Part shown: positions 6,433-9,786 of the stretch, one piece after another | How positions within the stretch are numbered: position 1 is the stretch's first letter | Layout of the letters: each line of letters opens with the position of its first letter | From: Gemmatimonadota bacterium | GTDB taxonomy: Bacteria; Gemmatimonadota; Gemmatimonadetes; Palauibacterales; Palauibacteraceae | Direction of reading: 5' to 3' | Assembly: GCA_029863105.1 (NCBI GenBank) | Contig: JAOTWC010000044.1 | Coordinates: 1 to 9,786, forward strand | Length of the DNA stretch: 9,786 nucleotides | Notes under the pieces: generated by a model | Seen by the model: only the letters and a program-made list of their open reading frames with translations | Database searches by the model: none | Told to the model about the DNA's origin: nothing | Position numbers and translations under genes: made by a program

Positions 6433-7403
6433 ACGCCGCCTGTCCTCGCCCAGTCCACGGCCAGGGACAGCGACTCGGGCAGAGACGACGAAAACACCAA
6501 CTGCTCTCCTGAGCTTGGGTGCTCGAAACACAGCCTCGCGGCATGGAGGAAAAGCCGTCCCGTGCGACGGGCGAGCTCGGCGGCCCACACGCCGCCGGCT
6601 CCGCCCATGCCCCGTTCCCAACCCGGTCCGTACAGGGGGTCACCGACCACCGGATGCCCCGCGTCGCTCATGTGAACACGAATCTGGTGAGTACGACCGG
6701 TCTCGAGCCGGATGGCGAGCAGATCTGCGGCCGGCCAGCGCTCGAGCCGGCGCACGTGCGTAATCGCCGCCTTTCCCCCCTCGACTACGGCCATCCGCCT
6801 CCGATGTTTCGGGTGTCGCGCGATCGGACGATTGATTGTCATGTCGTCCGGCTCGAGTCGGCCCCAGGTCGCCGCGATGTATCCACGCTCCACCTCTCGC
6901 CGCGACAGGGCTGCCGCAAGGTGCCGGTGCGCCCGTTCCTTCCGTGCGACGACAAGCAAACCACTGGTGTCACGATCCAGTCGGTGGACGATGCCGGGTC
7001 GGTTCGGCAGTCCGATCGGCGACAACGTTTCGACTCTGGCGAGCAACGCGTTGACCAGCGTGCCGCTGGGGTGACCCGGTGCAGGATGGACGACGAGCCC
7101 CGCTGGTTTGTCCACGACAAGCAGGTCTTCGTCCTCGTAGACGATCTGGATCGGAATGTCCTCGGGAACCAGCTCCGTCGGTGGCGGCGAAGGCAGACTG
7201 ATCTCGATCTCGTCACCGGCACGCGGCTTGTAGCTCTTGCGCGCAGGGCTGCCATTGACCTGGACGGCTGCGGAATCGATCAGCATTGCCACTCTCGACC
7301 TGCTGAGCCCGACTTGGGCTGCAATCACCGCGTCGAGGCGCTCGTCCAGATCGACGGGCACCTGGATGCGCGTCAACTCAGGCGATGCGTGTCCGGCGCT
7401 CAC
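6429..7403 (-). CDS. rluD: RluD-family 23S rRNA pseudouridine synthase
   Basis: The enzyme isomerises uridine to pseudouridine in RNA; RluD itself modifies helix 69 of 23S rRNA. The 324-aa length is typical. An N-terminal S4 RNA-binding domain (about 16–75) shows LDERLDAVIA, LSRSRVAMLI and VQVNG. The catalytic domain contains DEDLLVVDKPAGLVVHP at 91–107, then the signature HRLDRDTSG at 140–148 with catalytic Asp143. LETGRTHQIRVHM follows near 234–246, and GDPLYG after it. The start is GTG at 7403, 26 nt inside lspA, with GGAGGA 5 nt before it, a strong site supporting efficient re-initiation. The stop overlaps the next gene by 4 nt. RluA-family paralogues share these motifs, so the exact target (RluD, RluC or RluA) cannot be fixed from sequence; the S4 domain argues against RluA. 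Confidence 0.93.
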   Translation of the reverse strand: MSAGHASPELTRIQVPVDLDERLDAVIAAQVGLSRSRVAMLIDSAAVQVNGSPARKSYKPRAGDEIEISLPSPPPTELVPEDIPIQIVYEDEDLLVVDKPAGLVVHPAPGHPSGTLVNALLARVETLSPIGLPNRPGIVHRLDRDTSGLLVVARKERAHRHLAAALSRREVERGYIAATWGRLEPDDMTINRPIARHPKHRRRMAVVEGGKAAITHVRRLERWPAADLLAIRLETGRTHQIRVHMSDAGHPVVGDPLYGPGWERGMGGAGGVWAAELARRTGRLFLHAARLCFEHPSSGEQLVFSSSLPESLSLAVDWARTGGV

Positions 7404-7890
7404 GCTTCTCCTCCAGATAGAAGGAAAGCAGGAGCAGGACCGCGCCCACGCTCACGGCCGAATCCGCAACGTTGAAGATCCAGAATCTGTGCGTACCGAC
7501 ACCGACGTCGATGAAGTCCACCACGCCGGCTTCATACCGCAGCCGATCGATGATGTTGCCAACGGCGCCGCCGCAAACGAGGGCCACCGCGACGAGCCGA
7601 AGCACGTCGCGAGACGGCGTGGACCTGTACATCAGGCCGAGAACAACGAGGGCCACGATCGACAGGACGAGGAAAAACAAGCGCGAGTGTTCGCCAATAT
7701 TGATTCCGAAGGCGGCGCCCGGATTGTGCGTATAGGTCAGCCGGAACACTTCGCCCAGCACGGGCCTGACCTCGTACAGGATGAGCGTACTGACGACCCA
7801 CTGCTTGGTGACGATGTCCAGCAGCAGAGTTACGCCCGCCACTCCGGCCAGCAGGCGAATCTTGTGGACATGCCCGTCAGCGGGATACAC
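7378..7890 (-). CDS. lspA: Lipoprotein signal peptidase (signal peptidase II)
   Basis: LspA is an inner-membrane aspartyl protease that removes signal peptides from prolipoproteins after lipidation. The product is 170 aa from the GTG at 7890, chosen because GAGGA lies 4 nt upstream and the first helix starts shortly after. A much longer frame extends through the antiframe of the preceding gene. Four hydrophobic segments are visible. Family motifs are DIVTKQW at 25–31, THNPGAAFG at 54–62, GNIIDR with catalytic Asp115, VVDFIDV at 123–129 and FNVADS with catalytic Asp143. It overlaps the upstream TraR-type gene by 14 nt and rluD by 26 nt. A predicted lipoprotein gene lies two places downstream. 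Confidence 0.96.
   Translation of the reverse strand: MYPADGHVHKIRLLAGVAGVTLLLDIVTKQWVVSTLILYEVRPVLGEVFRLTYTHNPGAAFGINIGEHSRLFFLVLSIVALVVLGLMYRSTPSRDVLRLVAVALVCGGAVGNIIDRLRYEAGVVDFIDVGVGTHRFWIFNVADSAVSVGAVLLLLSFYLEEKRERRTRIA
7409..7414 (-). promoter_or_regulatory. Ribosome-binding site of rluD
   Basis: GGAGGA lies 5 nt before the GTG at 7403, inside the lspA coding sequence. It fixes the rluD start and explains translation through the 26-nt overlap. Confidence 0.85.
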
Positions 7891-8257
7891 CCGTTTCCTC
7901 GCGCTCCTTGCACTGGATGCAAAGCCTCGTGTGGGGCAACGCGTCGAGTCGCTCGAAAGAGATTTTAGCGCCGCACTCCTGGCAGAGGCCAAACTTTCTC
8001 GGAGACTTGTACAGACGCCGCAGGGCCTCGTCGAGATGGTAGAGGAAACGGCCTTCCTTACTGGCGAACAGGAAGGCCTTCTCACGCTCCATCGCGTCGG
8101 TCCCCTGGTCAGCCATGTGAAAGCTGTACGCAGACGACTCGCCTTCCGAGCCGGGCTCCGTCTTGCTCAGCGCGTCGTAGTGGCCAAGATCCTTGAGTGC
8201 CCGGGCCCGCATCGCGAGGAGCCTCGTTTCGAAGTACGCCAGGTCCTTCTTGTTCAT
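7877..8257 (-). CDS. TraR/DksA-type C4 zinc-finger protein
   Basis: The 126-aa protein has an N-terminal helix (about 4–30), a middle segment ending HMADQGTDAMEREKAF (47–62), a long helix, and a C-terminal four-cysteine finger. The finger ligands are Cys92, Cys95, Cys113 and Cys116 (LCQEC … LCIQC), the DksA/TraR arrangement. DksA-family proteins enter the RNA polymerase secondary channel and modulate initiation with ppGpp. Here the tip has Asp50 and Asp54 three residues apart (DQGTDA), not the canonical DxxDxA of E. coli DksA. It looks more like the HxADxGT type seen in YteA-like proteins, so regulatory activity is not assured and I give no symbol. The ATG at 8257 has AAGGA 6 nt upstream. It lies 41 nt after ileS and overlaps lspA by 14 nt. 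Confidence 0.85.
   Translation of the reverse strand: MNKKDLAYFETRLLAMRARALKDLGHYDALSKTEPGSEGESSAYSFHMADQGTDAMEREKAFLFASKEGRFLYHLDEALRRLYKSPRKFGLCQECGAKISFERLDALPHTRLCIQCKEREETGVSR
7895..7899 (-). promoter_or_regulatory. Ribosome-binding site of lspA
   Basis: GAGGA lies 4 nt before the GTG at 7890, within the last codons of the TraR-type gene. It decides the start against the longer in-frame extension. Confidence 0.7.
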
Positions 8258-8298
8258 GCTATATCCTTGGTGTCAATTACGTCGTTTGTGCCCTGACG

Positions 8299-9786
8299 TC
8301 ATTCGGCTACCGCGTCATCGCCCACGACGGTGAGACCTATCCGAACGGTCTCGTTTTCGATATCCACTTCGTGACTCTCAGCAAACCCCGCCAGCGCCTC
8401 GCGTCCAACTGCAATCGACACCGCCAGGGTCTCCGCTCCTATGTAGGCCGCGTGTTCCTCCGCTGTTTTCTCGATGTCGGCGGAACCTTCGATTCCGAGG
8501 CGAACCCGGTCGCTGACCGCAAATTCCGACTCCCGTCGCAACCGCTGCACCCGATTCACGATCTCCCGTGCCCGACCTTCGGACCTCAACTCCTCGTCCA
8601 GGTCGGTCGCGAGTCCCGTCAAATAGCCACCCTCCGCCTGAATGACGAGGTCGCCCGTGGCTTCTTCGACAATCACCACGTCCGACGGTCCGATCTCCGC
8701 GACAAGACCTTCGATGTCCAGGGTCAGCCGCTCTCCCGCTCTCAACTCCCGCACCTGCCCGGTGGCCAGCTGAGTGATCGCCCTGGCGACGATTGGCGTC
8801 CCGGATCCGAAGCGCGGTCCGAGAGCGCCGAAGTCAGGCTTCGCGGATAGCCTAACAATATCGTCGTCCGCGCGCGGGAATACAACGTTCTTGACATTGA
8901 GCTCTGTTTTCAGCAGTGCTACGAGAGAATCCTCCAGGGTCCGACCGCCGGGAAGCACCGCCTGGAGTTCCCGGAGTGGCTGGCGTACGCGGATGCCTGC
9001 CTCCTCTCGAGCCGCGCGACCCAGCGTCGACAGCCGCCGAACGTCTTCCATTCCGGCCTCAAGGACTGCATCCCGTGCCTCGAATCGATCGGGGTACCGG
9101 GCCAGATGCACGGACTCTCCCGTAAGCTCCCGGTGCATCCAATCCGAGAGGAACGGTGCCAGCGGAGCCAGGAGCCGGGTGGTCACGACGAGCGCGTTGT
9201 GGAGGGTCGCGAACGCATCGGATGTGGAGAGCGCGTCGGACGATTCGGGCCGTGTCGCCCAGAACCGGTCCCTTGTGGCGCGCACATACCAGTTCGACAA
9301 ATCATCCTGAACGAACGACGAGATTCGACGGGCCGCAGTCGTCAAATCGTAGCCATCGAGAGCTGCCCTCGTCGCAGCCGCCACACTGTCAACCCGGCTC
9401 AGCAGCCAGCGGTCGATCAGCTGTCGCTGTGACGGCGGCCGTGCTTTGCCGCTGCCGTGCTGCCAACCTTCGAGGCCTGCATATAGCGAGAAGAACCGAT
9501 ACGTGCTGCGCAACGTGTCGAAGAACTTCCGGTTCATCTCATGCAGGGCACCCCCGTCCCATTTCTTGGGTAGCCACGGATTGCTTGATACGAGGAAGTA
9601 GAACCGTATGGCGTCCGCCCCGTGCTCGTCGAGCGTCTCCCACGGGTCAACGACATTGCTTCTCGACTTGGACATCTTCTGACCGGAACGGTCCAGAATC
9701 AGGTCGTTGACGAGCACGTGGCGGTAGGGCGCACGATCAAACAGGATCGTCGAGAGCGCGAGCAGCGAATAGAACCAGCCGCGGGT
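8299..9786 (-). CDS. ileS: Isoleucyl-tRNA synthetase, C-terminal part (5' end outside window)
   Basis: IleRS charges tRNA-Ile. The visible 495 residues start in the catalytic domain at TRGWFYSLLAL and contain LDRSGQKMSKS (visible residues 31–41), the class I KMSKS loop. This is followed by NVVDPWETLDEHGADAIRFY and the W/F-rich NPWLPKKWD region. The alpha-helical anticodon-binding domain comes next (KFFDTLRSTYRFF onward). The C-terminal stretch (EGRAREIVNRVQRLRRE, then VSDRVRLGI) resembles DUF5915, typical of type-2 (eukaryote-like) IleRS. No C-terminal zinc-ribbon cysteines are present, unlike type-1 enzymes. KMSKS is followed by RSN where RGN is usual. The HIGH motif and editing domain lie off the right edge; the open frame continues to base 9786. 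It is followed 41 nt later by the TraR-type gene. Confidence 0.95.
   Translation of the reverse strand, partial: TRGWFYSLLALSTILFDRAPYRHVLVNDLILDRSGQKMSKSRSNVVDPWETLDEHGADAIRFYFLVSSNPWLPKKWDGGALHEMNRKFFDTLRSTYRFFSLYAGLEGWQHGSGKARPPSQRQLIDRWLLSRVDSVAAATRAALDGYDLTTAARRISSFVQDDLSNWYVRATRDRFWATRPESSDALSTSDAFATLHNALVVTTRLLAPLAPFLSDWMHRELTGESVHLARYPDRFEARDAVLEAGMEDVRRLSTLGRAAREEAGIRVRQPLRELQAVLPGGRTLEDSLVALLKTELNVKNVVFPRADDDIVRLSAKPDFGALGPRFGSGTPIVARAITQLATGQVRELRAGERLTLDIEGLVAEIGPSDVVIVEEATGDLVIQAEGGYLTGLATDLDEELRSEGRAREIVNRVQRLRRESEFAVSDRVRLGIEGSADIEKTAEEHAAYIGAETLAVSIAVGREALAGFAESHEVDIENETVRIGLTVVGDDAVAE

Noticed and set aside
6433..6621. 63-codon N-terminal extension of the peptidase-like protein.
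   Set aside because: It lies wholly inside rluD and is Arg-rich antiframe; the TTG at 6432 places the signal sequence at the N-terminus.
6519..7475. Plus-strand open frame of 318 codons opposite rluD.
   Set aside because: Antisense shadow of a gene with clear S4 and HRLDRDTSG motifs; no protein-like features.
7891..8085. 65-codon N-terminal extension of lspA.
   Set aside because: It reads the TraR-type gene in another frame, is Ser/Arg-rich, and lacks homology to LspA; the GTG at 7890 has a good ribosome-binding site.
1..9786. Mobile elements, CRISPR arrays, defence or biosynthetic clusters.
   Set aside because: No transposase, integrase, repeat-spacer structure or terminal inverted repeats were seen; the gene content is core housekeeping and division.

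Overview
This window carries ordinary core chromosomal genes from a GC-rich bacterium, and every supported gene lies on the minus strand. From memory of gene content and protein style, the source is most likely Gemmatimonadota or a neighbouring phylum. The pointers are the order ileS–traR/dksA–lspA–rluD, a type-2 IleRS C-terminus, a small DUF3098-like membrane protein and a dcw cluster opening with mraZ. That assignment is inference; no search was possible. I saw no mobile element, CRISPR array, phage gene or defence system.

In transcription order (right to left), the first block is a tight run at 9786–5132. It holds the 3' part of ileS, a TraR/DksA-type zinc-finger protein, lspA, an RluD-family pseudouridine synthase, a peptidase-MA-like lipoprotein, a small two-helix membrane protein and tRNA-Val(UAC). 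Three junctions overlap by 14, 26 and 4 nt, and the last protein gene takes its stop codon from tRNA positions 8–10. This looks like one housekeeping operon spanning tRNA charging, a possible transcription modulator, lipoprotein maturation and RNA modification.

The second block (5003–3255) is a secreted 582-aa protein. It has a signal peptide, a CsgG/FlgO/LpoB-like N-terminal region and a long TPR array. A perfect 13-bp-stem intrinsic terminator (3206–3171) follows it.

The third block begins 29 nt past that terminator with a strong sigma70-type promoter (TTGCGT, 17 nt, TACAAT). It drives the start of the division and cell-wall (dcw) cluster: mraZ, rsmH, ftsL and ftsI, with ftsI running off the left edge. 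Six TGGGN MraZ boxes lie in a single 10-bp register from the -10 element to the mraZ start codon. This autoregulatory region is the most informative non-coding structure in the window. Several starts here are shorter than the longest open frames; they were chosen from ribosome-binding sites, signal peptides and family starts. No gene-free stretch exceeds 300 bases; the longest is 128 nt, between tRNA-Val and the TPR gene.
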